This document shows positions 16,156 to 23,400 of a stretch of DNA of 45,866 nucleotides, piece after piece. The notes beneath the pieces were generated by a model. The model saw only the letters and a program-made list of their open reading frames with translations, had not been told where the DNA came from and did not search any database. The position numbers were made by a program, and so were the translations under genes. The stretch covers positions 1 to 45,866 of the forward strand of contig MFVS01000027.1 in the NCBI GenBank assembly GCA_001786195.1. Direction: 5' to 3'. This stretch comes from Candidatus Nomurabacteria bacterium RIFCSPLOWO2_12_FULL_40_42 (GTDB lineage Bacteria > Patescibacteriota > Minisyncoccia > Phycocordibacterales > UBA9973). Every line of letters starts with the position of its first letter. Position 1 is the stretch's first letter.

Positions 16156-16872
16156 TTACTCATCTAAGATTTTGAAGTCTTCTCCAACTGCCGGGACAGC
16201 TCTTTTTTTACGAATAAAATGAGCTACCAGAACGGAGATGCCAAGTAGAAGAATTAAAATGAGTATAAAAGTTGGTAAATTATTAGTTTTTACAATTTGC
16301 GCTGGTAAATTTTGAGCCAAATTTTCCACAGGAATTTTTTGTTCATTCTGCACCACAGCAACTTTTTCTGGAATTGATCTACTTTTCACTACAGGCGCAA
16401 TTGGTTTGATTTCTGTTTTCTTTTCTATTTTATTCTCCATACCAGGAGTAGGTCTCGCCGCAACCCAAACTGTATTACCTGTTTGGGTTATTTTTTGCAA
16501 AGATTTGCCATCCCCCGCGCCGCCGAAAGCAGACCAATAAGCATACTGATCGATAATATTTAAATTTTTATCTTTCAACATCAGCGCTTCCCCGTCATTG
16601 CTTAAGGAAAAACTAGAATCAAAAACAATACCCGTAAAGTTCGGCCAGTCGGTTTTGAATTTTACAGAATTCGCGGCGATAATCGCATAACCTTTCGCTG
16701 GCACATTTGCATCGCCTTGAACTAATTTAATTTTATGGCTAGTATCCGCCTCAAAAAATCGAAAAGAAGACAAGTCCATAGGAACATCGCTATCGTTATA
16801 GATTTCCACCCATTCCCGGTCCTCGTCGCTACCGGTTTTGAGATCGTACATTATTTCATTTATCTCAAGCAT
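16156..16872 (-). CDS. Lamin-tail-domain (LTD) protein with a C-terminal membrane anchor
   Basis: 238 residues. Residues 1-140 form a lamin tail domain (INEIMYDLKTGSDEDREWVEIYN, LMLKDKNLNIIDQYAYW, GDGKSLQKI). A linker follows, then one C-terminal transmembrane helix (about 205-222) and a basic tail. Bacterial LTD proteins usually begin with a signal peptide. Here the domain begins at residue 3 and the only upstream in-frame sequence reaches a stop at once, so either export is unusual or the 5' part was lost. Function is unknown; cell-surface or DNA association has been suggested for the family. A TAAAAT/TATAAC-like -10 sits just before the ATG. Confidence 0.68.
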   Translation of the reverse strand: MLEINEIMYDLKTGSDEDREWVEIYNDSDVPMDLSSFRFFEADTSHKIKLVQGDANVPAKGYAIIAANSVKFKTDWPNFTGIVFDSSFSLSNDGEALMLKDKNLNIIDQYAYWSAFGGAGDGKSLQKITQTGNTVWVAARPTPGMENKIEKKTEIKPIAPVVKSRSIPEKVAVVQNEQKIPVENLAQNLPAQIVKTNNLPTFILILILLLGISVLVAHFIRKKRAVPAVGEDFKILDE

Positions 16873-16890
16873 ATGTTATAATTTTACCAT

Positions 16891-16972
16891 GAATCCCGTA
16901 CGAAATCTTACTAACAAAGTTTCGTGTAAGGGATAGGTCAATTTACTAGTTTAATAAATTTCGTACGGGATG
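16891..16972. repeat. Inverted-repeat leader element before the PfkB gene
   Basis: Perfect 12-bp arms CCCGTACGAAAT and ATTTCGTACGGG bound about 50 bp of AT-rich sequence. The right arm is followed directly by the ATG of the PfkB-like gene (GTACGGG-ATG). Related copies precede rpmE, obgE and rmuC. Confidence 0.75.
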
Positions 16973-17974
16973 AAAAATAATTACGATCTCGTCGCCATTG
17001 GGGAAATTGCCATCGATGCCTTTATTCGCCTCAAAGATGCGAGCGTGCATTGCGATGTTAATAAGGAAAACTGTGAAATATGCATGGCTTTCGGGGCAAA
17101 AATTCCTTATGAATCCGTCACCGAAGTGCCGGCCGTAGCCAACGCCGGCAATGCCTCGGTCTCGGCCAGCCGTTTGGGACTCAAGTCCGCCATCGCAGCC
17201 AATCTCGGAGCCGATCGGAATGGAGAAATTTGCCTGGAATCCTTCAAAAAAGACAGGGTATCCACTGACCTCGTCACCATCCAGAAAGACAAGAAAACGA
17301 ACTACCATTACGTCCTTTGGTTTGAAAATGAGAGAACCATCCTGCAAAAACATTCGGATTTTAATTACAGGCTTCATAGTAATTTGGGCAACCTAAAATG
17401 GATATATTTGACTTCGCTGGGTGAAAAATCCCTACCCTACCATAGTGAAATAACAGAGTACCTAAAAAATAATCCGGGAGTCAAACTCGCTTTCCAGCCG
17501 GGAATTTTTCAGATAAAAATGGGTTATGAAAAATTGCAAGATATTTATAAAAGAGCGGATATTTTTTTCTGCAACATTGAAGAAGCAAAAACTATTTTAA
17601 ATATAGAAAATCATGACGAAATAAAAAACTTACTTGTAAAAATGCGCGAACTAGGTCCAAAGATAGTAGTGCTTACAGACGGAACAAGCGGATCTTATTC
17701 GTATGATGGAACGGAGCTTTTATTTATGCCCATTTATCCAGACCCGAAACCCCCGTATGAGCGCACCGGAGCCGGAGACGCTTTTTCTTCGACTGTTGTC
17801 TCTGCGCTTTGCCTAGGAAAAAATCTCAAAGAAGCTCTAGCTTGGGGGCCGATCAACGCGATGTCCGTCGTGCAAGAAATCGGCGCGCAGAATGGTCTCC
17901 TCACTAGAGAAAAACTAGAAGAATACCTTAAAAACGCCCCGGAGAGTTATAGAGCAAAAAAGATAAGTGTCTAG
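16970..17974 (+). CDS. PfkB-family carbohydrate/nucleoside kinase
   Basis: 334 residues. It shows the ribokinase/PfkB fold: an N-terminal substrate region with GEIAIDAF and VANAGNASVSASRLGLKSAIAANLGAD, a central FFCNIEEAKTIL, VVLTDGTSGSYSYDG, and the C-terminal catalytic and anion-hole motif ERTGAGDAFSS (Asp about residue 269 is the base). It phosphorylates a sugar or nucleoside using ATP; CPR homologues are often annotated as ribokinase or adenosine-kinase-like, and the substrate is unclear. The ATG abuts an inverted-repeat leader element. Confidence 0.82.
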   Translation: MKNNYDLVAIGEIAIDAFIRLKDASVHCDVNKENCEICMAFGAKIPYESVTEVPAVANAGNASVSASRLGLKSAIAANLGADRNGEICLESFKKDRVSTDLVTIQKDKKTNYHYVLWFENERTILQKHSDFNYRLHSNLGNLKWIYLTSLGEKSLPYHSEITEYLKNNPGVKLAFQPGIFQIKMGYEKLQDIYKRADIFFCNIEEAKTILNIENHDEIKNLLVKMRELGPKIVVLTDGTSGSYSYDGTELLFMPIYPDPKPPYERTGAGDAFSSTVVSALCLGKNLKEALAWGPINAMSVVQEIGAQNGLLTREKLEEYLKNAPESYRAKKISV

Positions 17975-17989
17975 GATTTGAGACCCATC

Positions 17990-18065
17990 TGGAGCCGGCA
18001 CGAGGGATCGAACCCCGGACATCTTCTTTACAAAAGAAGTGCTCTACCAACTGAGCTATGCCGGC
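17990..18065 (-). tRNA. tRNA-Thr (anticodon TGT)
   Basis: Full cloverleaf on the minus strand. The acceptor stem is GCCGGCA/TGCCGGC, the D-arm is AGCTCAGTTGGTAGAGC, and the anticodon loop TTTGTAA has TGT in the middle. The T-arm has GTTCGATCC, with discriminator T and CCA encoded at 17990-17992. Confidence 0.95.
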
Positions 18066-18088
18066 TTGTATAGCGCGTACCCTAACAT

Positions 18089-18118
18089 ATTTTATTGGGA
18101 AATGCTATTTTTAGTCAA
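18089..18118 (-). promoter_or_regulatory. Promoter of tRNA-Thr
   Basis: Minus-strand TTGACT (18113-18118), 18-nt spacer, TAAAAT (18089-18094), 23 nt before the tRNA 5' end. Confidence 0.6.
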
Positions 18119-18158
18119 AAAATCTAAGAAACTAGCTGCCCTTTTGCAATTTATTAAT

Positions 18159-18309
18159 TTATTGCCCCAATAATATGCCCGCGATAAGTCCGGCGAAGAG
18201 AGCAATGCCTCCCATCGATAGAACTCTGAGGCCTGATTTTAGGAGTGGCTGTTTGGTAAATTTCGTCGTGCTCATTCCGAGCGCAAAAAGACCGACCAGG
18301 GTTATCCCT
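18159..18309 (-). pseudogene. C-terminal remnant of a VIT1/CCC1-family transporter
   Basis: An open frame on the minus strand reads GITLVGLFALGMSTTKFTK, then LLKSGLRVLSMGGIALFAG, then LIAGILLGQ and a stop. This is the last ~50 residues of VIT1/CCC1-type iron/manganese transporters (two helices with a KSGL-M--GGIA joint). The first three quarters of the gene are absent; the fragment abuts the stop of the thioredoxin-like gene. It has no start codon of its own that would make a sensible protein. It looks like a relic of a deletion. Confidence 0.6.
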
Positions 18310-18986
18310 TATGTATTTCCATCTGGTTTGGTTTCTTGCAGCTTGAAAGACTTTTGGACTTTTAAATCAATTTCTTCTATGTTGTGAAAACCAGTCAAAA
18401 CATCGTCGCCTACGACCAGCGCCGGTAGTTCGGTGTCTTTTATTTTGTAAATTTGCAGCATCGCCTTTACAGCTGAAATATCTACGCTGTAATCGAAAGA
18501 ATAAACACGCAACTCTTGATATTTTGAACGAAGACTTGTTAAAACGAAACTCTCTTTTTCACAATCACTGCAAATATCTTTTGATGTATAAAAATACAAA
18601 ATAAAAGCAGATTTTACTCCGCAGCGTTCGGATATTTTTTTAGCCAAAAGATAGTCTTTAATCTGCAGTAGCGCATAATATTTTTTTAAATAAGAAACTT
18701 CTTCAGTGGCTCCTAGATTTTTCTGACTCCATTCTAATTTACCCCCAAGTTCTCCTAGCTCCGGAGAATATATAGAATCTGAAATATTTTTACACGAGAG
18801 TTCAGAAAGCAAGGAAAATTGGGTTTCGGAAGAAAGAATATCGATGGATATTTTATCTTGAATAGTTTTCAGCTGGTCAATCTTTTTGTTACCAAAATAA
18901 TTGCTTAAATAAATAGCAGTTGAAAAAATTCCCACTGTAATTACGAAAGCAACAACATAATTTTTCCAAAGTATATTAGAAATCAT
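18309..18986 (-). CDS. Membrane-anchored thioredoxin-like protein
   Basis: 225 residues. An N-terminal transmembrane helix (about 9-30) is followed by a helical spacer and a thioredoxin-fold domain (about 125-215) with the redox pair CSDC (Cys139, Cys142), the strand ILYFYTS before it and a cis-Pro segment ELPALVV. The active site faces outside the membrane. It probably takes part in disulfide exchange on exported proteins, together with the DsbA-like protein at 20661. Its stop abuts a transporter remnant. Confidence 0.7.
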   Translation of the reverse strand: MISNILWKNYVVAFVITVGIFSTAIYLSNYFGNKKIDQLKTIQDKISIDILSSETQFSLLSELSCKNISDSIYSPELGELGGKLEWSQKNLGATEEVSYLKKYYALLQIKDYLLAKKISERCGVKSAFILYFYTSKDICSDCEKESFVLTSLRSKYQELRVYSFDYSVDISAVKAMLQIYKIKDTELPALVVGDDVLTGFHNIEEIDLKVQKSFKLQETKPDGNT

Positions 18987-18998
18987 AAATAAATCTTT

Positions 18999-20240
18999 TT
19001 ATCTCCAAGCAACCTCGCGGGTCACTATAGTATTATACACCGCTTTGAAAAGCCAAGTGGAAGCAAAAAGACCAAAAAGAAAATAGGAAAAAATAAATGA
19101 CAGATCGGGAATAGGTTTTTGACCACGAACTGCTTTGCCAATAAGAGCCATGATAATAAAAAATATAATAAGAACAATATAAATAAACATTATGGGACGT
19201 GTATCAATAAAAAACAAACTTATTACTTCATATCCTCCCATATTAAAATTGGTAACTAAGAGTCTCATAAATAAATGATACAAGGCGCTCCCTGCGCTCC
19301 ACAAAACAGCTGTGGTTGCAAAGAGCGTTGTTATTATATATAAGAATCCAACGGGAATAGTAAAAAATGAGAATACTCCGTACTTTGACTTAAATAAATA
19401 CTTGCGATAATCATAACTATTATTAATAAATCCATACATCCAACGCAGACGTTGTCGGTAAAGATCTTTAAAAGTATCGGGGGATGTGGTGTGGACAAAG
19501 GCATCGTGACATTGGCCGATTTTATAGCCATTGACCTGCATCCGATATGCAATTTCCAAATCTTCTGTTTGGTGCGCATTGCGGTACGGACCTAAATCAT
19601 CAAAAACTTTTTTACGATACATAGAAAATTGACCCTGAGTGACATGGATACCATTCATGAGTGCGAGTATTTTCTTGAGAGGAATAAACATATTAAATTG
19701 AAGATCTTGAGCTTTCTGAAGAATCCCCTTTGGTTCGTAAATAACTATCGCAGGCGAAACCGCCATCATATCTTCATCACTCAAAAACTGCCACATTGTT
19801 TTTTTAAGAGTATCTGGTTCGATAAATGCATCTGCATCGAGGTTGCCAATATAATCGGTAGTAGCAGTTGCAATTGTCAGATTCATGGCAGTATGCTTGC
19901 CTCCGTTTTCTTTCCTCATAAGCTCAACATTTGCGATTCCTTGGAACTTCTGCACTGCTTGCCATGTGTTGTCGGTGGAACCATCGTCAATCACCTTGAT
20001 TATGAGTTTATCTTTAGGATAATCAGTAGCCAGAAGTGATTCCACTGTTTTCGAAATAGTTCCTTCTTCATTCCAGCAAGGAACTACAATAGTAACTGCG
20101 GGCCAATTCACATCCGCAGGGAAAGAGGTATTTCCCGCGATTTGCTTACGCGTTTTAAATACCATGAGCAAGAAAAAAACCTGCACATAAAGAGCAAAAA
20201 AAGCCAATATATAAGATACTATGTCAGAGATTGAAACCAT
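18999..20240 (-). CDS. Membrane glycosyltransferase family 2 (processive type)
   Basis: 413 residues: an N-terminal transmembrane helix, a GT-A catalytic domain, then three to four C-terminal transmembrane helices. Catalytic signatures are IDDGSTD (about 85-90), DAD (about 135-137, metal/UDP binding), TED (225-227, catalytic base) and QRLRW (263-267), the last being typical of processive synthases such as hyaluronan, chitin or poly-GlcNAc synthases. It probably builds an extracellular polysaccharide from a UDP-sugar; the sugar is unknown. It shares the strand and close spacing with the thioredoxin-like gene downstream. Confidence 0.85.
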   Translation of the reverse strand: MVSISDIVSYILAFFALYVQVFFLLMVFKTRKQIAGNTSFPADVNWPAVTIVVPCWNEEGTISKTVESLLATDYPKDKLIIKVIDDGSTDNTWQAVQKFQGIANVELMRKENGGKHTAMNLTIATATTDYIGNLDADAFIEPDTLKKTMWQFLSDEDMMAVSPAIVIYEPKGILQKAQDLQFNMFIPLKKILALMNGIHVTQGQFSMYRKKVFDDLGPYRNAHQTEDLEIAYRMQVNGYKIGQCHDAFVHTTSPDTFKDLYRQRLRWMYGFINNSYDYRKYLFKSKYGVFSFFTIPVGFLYIITTLFATTAVLWSAGSALYHLFMRLLVTNFNMGGYEVISLFFIDTRPIMFIYIVLIIFFIIMALIGKAVRGQKPIPDLSFIFSYFLFGLFASTWLFKAVYNTIVTREVAWR

Positions 20241-20251
20241 ATCACCAATTA

Positions 20252-20551
20252 TTACATCCCGCCTTCTACTTTATTCTCCGGTTCGCAAGTACCACATGCG
20301 GCCATGCACTTCTTGCATCGGCAACCGAAAATTTTGACAATAGCTGCGATGCCCACCAGCACATAGACTATCCCCTCCACTACCGGCCAAGAACCTAAAA
20401 GCAGATTGACCACGTTCCAGTTGCCGCCATTTCCTACCAAAAGCGCAAGACCCACCAAACCCCAGTTGATACCTCCAATGATCAGCAAGATTTTAACAAC
20501 CAAGGACGGAGTACAACCTCCCCATTTATGCCCACAATTTGAATGACACAT
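20252..20551 (-). CDS. DUF378 small membrane protein with Cys-rich tail
   Basis: 99 residues. The core (LLIIGGINWGLVGLALL...VVEGIVYVLVGIAAI) is the two-helix DUF378 domain. Unusually it is flanked by Cys-containing ends: CHSNCGHKWGGCTPS at the front and CRCKKCMAACGTC after the second helix, which could bind metal. Function unknown. It lies directly upstream of the glycosyltransferase gene on the same strand. Confidence 0.75.
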   Translation of the reverse strand: MCHSNCGHKWGGCTPSLVVKILLIIGGINWGLVGLALLVGNGGNWNVVNLLLGSWPVVEGIVYVLVGIAAIVKIFGCRCKKCMAACGTCEPENKVEGGM

Positions 20552-20583
20552 ATATTTTTATAATAAATTAATAATAAATATTG

Positions 20584-20605
20584 TGTCCAAACGACTATTT
20601 GGACA
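20584..20605. promoter_or_regulatory. Inverted repeat in the divergent DUF378/dsbA-like intergenic region
   Basis: TGTCCAAA - CGACTA - TTTGGACA, eight-base perfect arms. As it is upstream of both divergent genes it is more likely an operator than a terminator. Confidence 0.45.
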
Positions 20606-20648
20606 ATAATTTTAATGGCTTAAGTATAGCATATTCTTTTTAAAGTGT

Positions 20649-20654
20649 TATACT
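20649..20654 (+). promoter_or_regulatory. Extended -10 promoter of the DsbA-like gene, leaderless type
   Basis: TG-T-TATACT with six nucleotides to the ATG at 20661, so the transcript would begin at or beside the start codon. Confidence 0.6.
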
Positions 20655-20660
20655 GACCGT

Positions 20661-21425
20661 ATGGAAGAAAATATAGAAAAGAAAAAAAACAGTAACCAAA
20701 ACAAAAGCCAAGCGCAAATAGCGGGAGCAATAATCATCGCCGGTATTGTCATCGCCGGAGCGATACTGCTCAAAGGGAATATGGGTAATCTGCCAAACAC
20801 TAACGATCCATTTGCCAATATAACCATTGCCGAAGTGAATGCAAGTGACAGAACGCTGGGAGATCCGAAAGCTAAAGTCACGGTGATCTTATACGAAGAT
20901 TTCCAATGCCCTTTCTGCGGAGCGATCTCTGGTTTAGAACCCGATATGCCTTTAATTCAAGCTTTGAAACAGAGAGACCCGAGCTGGACTCCTTTTCTGC
21001 CGGGAGTGAAAGAGTATGTCCAAAAAGGAACGGTGCAATTTGTTTACCGGGATTGGGCATTTTTGGGACCGGAATCCGTGCAGTCAGCCGAGGCCGCCAG
21101 GTGCGCCGGAGACCAGGGTAAATTTTGGGAATATCATGACTATCTTTATACGCATCAAGATGGGGAAAATGAAGAAGCCTTCGCTGATCCAAAATTAAAA
21201 TCTTTTGCTCAAACACTTGGTTTGGAAACTGCCACTTTTAATAAATGTCTGGATGAAAATAAATACGCGCAGGCAGTCGAAGATTCGAAAATAGAAGGTA
21301 GTAAGGCCGGAGTGAACGGCACACCAAAAGGCTTTATCTTAAGAAAAGGAAAAATTGTAGCCACCATCGACGGCGCCGAATCCTGGACTACCGTCAAACC
21401 AAAAATCGATAGTGCGTTGAAGTAA
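20661..21425 (+). CDS. DsbA-family thiol-disulfide oxidoreductase
   Basis: 254 residues. An N-terminal membrane anchor (about 20-37) is followed by a DsbA-type thioredoxin domain (Thioredoxin_4) with the active-site motif CPFC (Cys83, Cys86) after VILYEDFQ. A helical insertion contains SAEAARCAGDQGKFWEYHDYLY, and the cis-Pro loop is GVNGTPKGF. It acts outside the membrane, forming disulfides in exported proteins. Its stop codon faces a duplicated copy of the 3' end of rpoD, which marks an insertion between the two genes. Confidence 0.85.
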   Translation: MEENIEKKKNSNQNKSQAQIAGAIIIAGIVIAGAILLKGNMGNLPNTNDPFANITIAEVNASDRTLGDPKAKVTVILYEDFQCPFCGAISGLEPDMPLIQALKQRDPSWTPFLPGVKEYVQKGTVQFVYRDWAFLGPESVQSAEAARCAGDQGKFWEYHDYLYTHQDGENEEAFADPKLKSFAQTLGLETATFNKCLDENKYAQAVEDSKIEGSKAGVNGTPKGFILRKGKIVATIDGAESWTTVKPKIDSALK

Positions 21426-21427
21426 GT

Positions 21428-21480
21428 TTAGTCAAAATAATTCTTCAACCTCGAAATCTTGTCGTGTTGGCGGAGTTTTT
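21428..21480. repeat. 53-bp direct repeat, copy 1 (duplicated 3' end of rpoD)
   Basis: Identical over 53 bp to 22184-22236, the end of rpoD including its TAA. It starts 3 nt after the DsbA-like gene stop, so this copy probably marks the ancestral dsbA/rpoD junction before an element was inserted. Confidence 0.9.
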
Positions 21481-21514
21481 TTGTGTAGTATAAGTATATA
21501 TGAATAAAATAATC

Positions 21515-21548
21515 TACCATAATAGACACGACCGTGGTTATTATGGTA
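21515..21548. repeat. 34-bp palindromic repeat upstream of the Cas2-like gene (element 1, left)
   Basis: TACCATAATA - GAC - ACGACCGT - GGT - TATTATGGTA. Perfect 10-bp arms sit around a 14-nt centre, which itself holds a near-palindrome AC(N4)GT on the same axis. It matches 22129-22162 at 28 of 34 positions. It includes possible promoter sequence for the gene. Confidence 0.85.
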
Positions 21549-21552
21549 ATAT

Positions 21553-22119
21553 ATGGATATGCGTTTAATTGATCGAGAATCAAACTCTGGAAAAATAATC
21601 CGGGCTTTAGGCATGGGAATAGGTATATCCGTGGCTTTAGCTAATAGAAGAACAAGTTATAGAATGACAAAGATCTTAATCAAGAAAATTTTTGGTTTGA
21701 ATGAAGAACCCACAAATTATTCTAGATATTTTTTAAAATTAAGAAAACAAAAACTCATATACATTAAAAAGGTGGGCAATGATCATATTATATCTCTCAC
21801 AGAAAAAGGTGAAGAGATTTACTTAAGATTTAATTACGAAAAATTAGCAATAAAGCCAAGCAGAATATGGGACAGAAATTTCCGCATGGTTATTTTTGAT
21901 ATTCCAGAAACAAAGAGAAATTCCAGGGATTCGCTTCGAGAAAAAATGAAAGAGTTGGGTTTGGTAAAATTTAATGATAGCGTTTGGGTTTATCCTTATC
22001 CATGCCAACAAGAAATCGATTTTATTGCTAACTATTGGGAAATAGGAAAATATGTTCATTTTGCCTTGGTTAAAGATGTAACTAATAGAGAACGTCTGGA
22101 AAAATATTTCAACTTATAA
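21553..22119 (+). CDS. wHTH-Cas2-like (PaaX-like) protein, element 1
   Basis: 188 residues. Residues about 30-105 look like a winged-helix DNA-binding domain (YSRYFLKLRKQKLIYIKK and ISLTEKGEEIYLRF as the wing). Residues about 108-188 are a Cas2/PaaX-C ferredoxin-like domain: MVIFDIPE (strand 1 with the Cas2-type Asp), RDSLREKMKELGL, DSVWVYPY (the Cas2 SVW/F motif) and a last helix ERLEKYF. CPR homologues are often labelled Cas2, but no CRISPR array or cas1 is present, so a CRISPR role is unlikely. It shares architecture with the protein at 37280-37849. ATG at 21553 or 21559 is possible. DNA binding at the flanking palindromes is inference. Confidence 0.8.
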   Translation: MDMRLIDRESNSGKIIRALGMGIGISVALANRRTSYRMTKILIKKIFGLNEEPTNYSRYFLKLRKQKLIYIKKVGNDHIISLTEKGEEIYLRFNYEKLAIKPSRIWDRNFRMVIFDIPETKRNSRDSLREKMKELGLVKFNDSVWVYPYPCQQEIDFIANYWEIGKYVHFALVKDVTNRERLEKYFNL

Positions 22120-22128
22120 ATCATCTGT

Positions 22129-22162
22129 TACCGTAATAACAACGGCCGTGGCTATTATGGTA
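22129..22162. repeat. 34-bp palindromic repeat downstream of the Cas2-like gene (element 1, right)
   Basis: TACCGTAATA - ACA - ACGGCCGT - GGC - TATTATGGTA. Arms, spacers and centre have the same geometry as the left copy, and the centre ACGGCCGT is a perfect 8-bp palindrome. Confidence 0.85.
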
Positions 22163-22183
22163 TAACTTATTAATAATCCTAAG

Positions 22184-22236
22184 TTAGTCAAAATAATTCT
22201 TCAACCTCGAAATCTTGTCGTGTTGGCGGAGTTTTT
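22184..22236. repeat. 53-bp direct repeat, copy 2 (current 3' end of rpoD)
   Basis: Encodes the last 17 residues of RpoD (ending [10 protein letters not shown]) and the TAA. It is identical to 21428-21480. Confidence 0.9.
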
Positions 22237-23392
22237 CGTGGACTTTGACTTCGATTTGGCGGATACGCTCGCGGGTCACGCCGAATTCTTCCCCTACCCG
22301 CTCGAGCGTGTGTTGGATGCCGTCTAGGAGACCATAGCGCATTTCGAGAATCTTGCGTTCTTTGGGATTGAGTTCGCATAAAACTTCCCGAATCTGATCT
22401 GAGAGAATCCGGCGAGAAGATTCTTGATCCGGACGTAAAATTTTATCATCCGGAATAAAATTTTCTAAGGTTGATTTGTCGTCATCATCACCGACCGGCT
22501 GTTCAAGTGATACTGTCTCTTGCGAAATATTTTCGATGATGTGAATTTTTTCCACCGGGATGCCCATCTCGGTGGCAATCTCTTCGGCCAACGGCTCTCG
22601 ACCTAAATCTTGGGAAAGCCTGCGATGCGTCTGTTTATATTTCGAAATTGTCTCTACCATGTGCACCGGTATGCGGATAGTGCGAGATTGGTCGGCCAAG
22701 GCGCGGGTAATAGACTGGCGAATCCACCATGTCGCATAAGTGGAAAATTTATATCCCTTGGTCCAATCGAATTTTTCCACTGCCTTGAACAATCCCAAAT
22801 TGCCTTCCTGAATCAAGTCAAGCAGAGTTAAATTGGCAGAGCGTCCTACGTATTTTTTGGCGATAGAAACCACTAAACGCAAGTTCGCGCGGGCGAGCAG
22901 ATTTTTGGCTTCCAGATCACCGTGTTCGATGCGTCTGGCGAGTTCCTTTTCTTCGCCCGCATGGATAAGCGGATACTGACCGATCTCTTTCAAATACATC
23001 TGAATTGAATCATGCATCGTGGATTTGTTCAAATCTTTGTCGGTCAAGTCGACATTCAAATTGAGCAAGTTTCCGCCTTCCAAGACATCAATCCCGGCAA
23101 TGGCAAACTTTTCGTAAAGCTCGTCTAAGAATAAAATGTTGTTTTCAATATCCGGGAAAGTTTTTAAGATTTCATCGTAAGTGATAAATCCCCTCTTGCG
23201 CCCCTTTTCGATGAGCTCGCTTGAGATACGAGTTAAATTTTCCGCCTTTTTTTCCAAAAATGCCAGTTTGAGAGGAAATTTTTTGGAAATTTTTAATTTT
23301 TTTATTTTAAGTTTTTTACTCTTTGGTTTTTTTGCCATCTTGTGTTTTCTAATTTTTGTACTAACTTTTTTTGTCTTTTTTGTTGTTTTCAT
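22184..23392 (-). CDS. rpoD: RNA polymerase primary sigma factor
   Basis: 402 residues. A Lys-rich N-terminus is followed by a region 1.1-like helical segment, sigma-70 region 1.2/2 ([29 protein letters not shown], and [17 protein letters not shown] for -10 recognition), region 3 ([13 protein letters not shown]) and region 4 ([20 protein letters not shown] for -35 recognition). It directs RNA polymerase to housekeeping promoters. ATG at 23392 or an internal Met at 23338 are both possible starts. It follows dnaG closely. Its 3' end was rebuilt by an insertion: the last 53 bp are duplicated beyond a 703-bp element. Confidence 0.95.
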   Translation of the reverse strand: MKTTKKTKKVSTKIRKHKMAKKPKSKKLKIKKLKISKKFPLKLAFLEKKAENLTRISSELIEKGRKRGFITYDEILKTFPDIENNILFLDELYEKFAIAGIDVLEGGNLLNLNVDLTDKDLNKSTMHDSIQMYLKEIGQYPLIHAGEEKELARRIEHGDLEAKNLLARANLRLVVSIAKKYVGRSANLTLLDLIQEGNLGLFKAVEKFDWTKGYKFSTYATWWIRQSITRALADQSRTIRIPVHMVETISKYKQTHRRLSQDLGREPLAEEIATEMGIPVEKIHIIENISQETVSLEQPVGDDDDKSTLENFIPDDKILRPDQESSRRILSDQIREVLCELNPKERKILEMRYGLLDGIQHTLERVGEEFGVTRERIRQIEVKVHEKLRQHDKISRLKNYFD

Positions 23393-23400
23393 GGTTTTTT

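Larger units (their letters stand above)
21481..22183. mobile_element. Single-gene element with wHTH-Cas2-like protein and palindromic ends, inserted at rpoD
   Basis: The insert lies between the two 53-bp direct repeats (periodicity 756 bp). It contains one gene (21553-22119) bracketed by two 34-bp palindromic repeats (21515-21548 and 22129-22162). The gene body is much more AT-rich than rpoD. The structure matches the second element at 37235-37909. No transposase, integrase or cas1 is present. Confidence 0.7.

Noticed and set aside
21515-22162. CRISPR array
   Set aside because: Only two repeats flank a 580-bp gene rather than short spacers, and no cas1 or effector genes are present.
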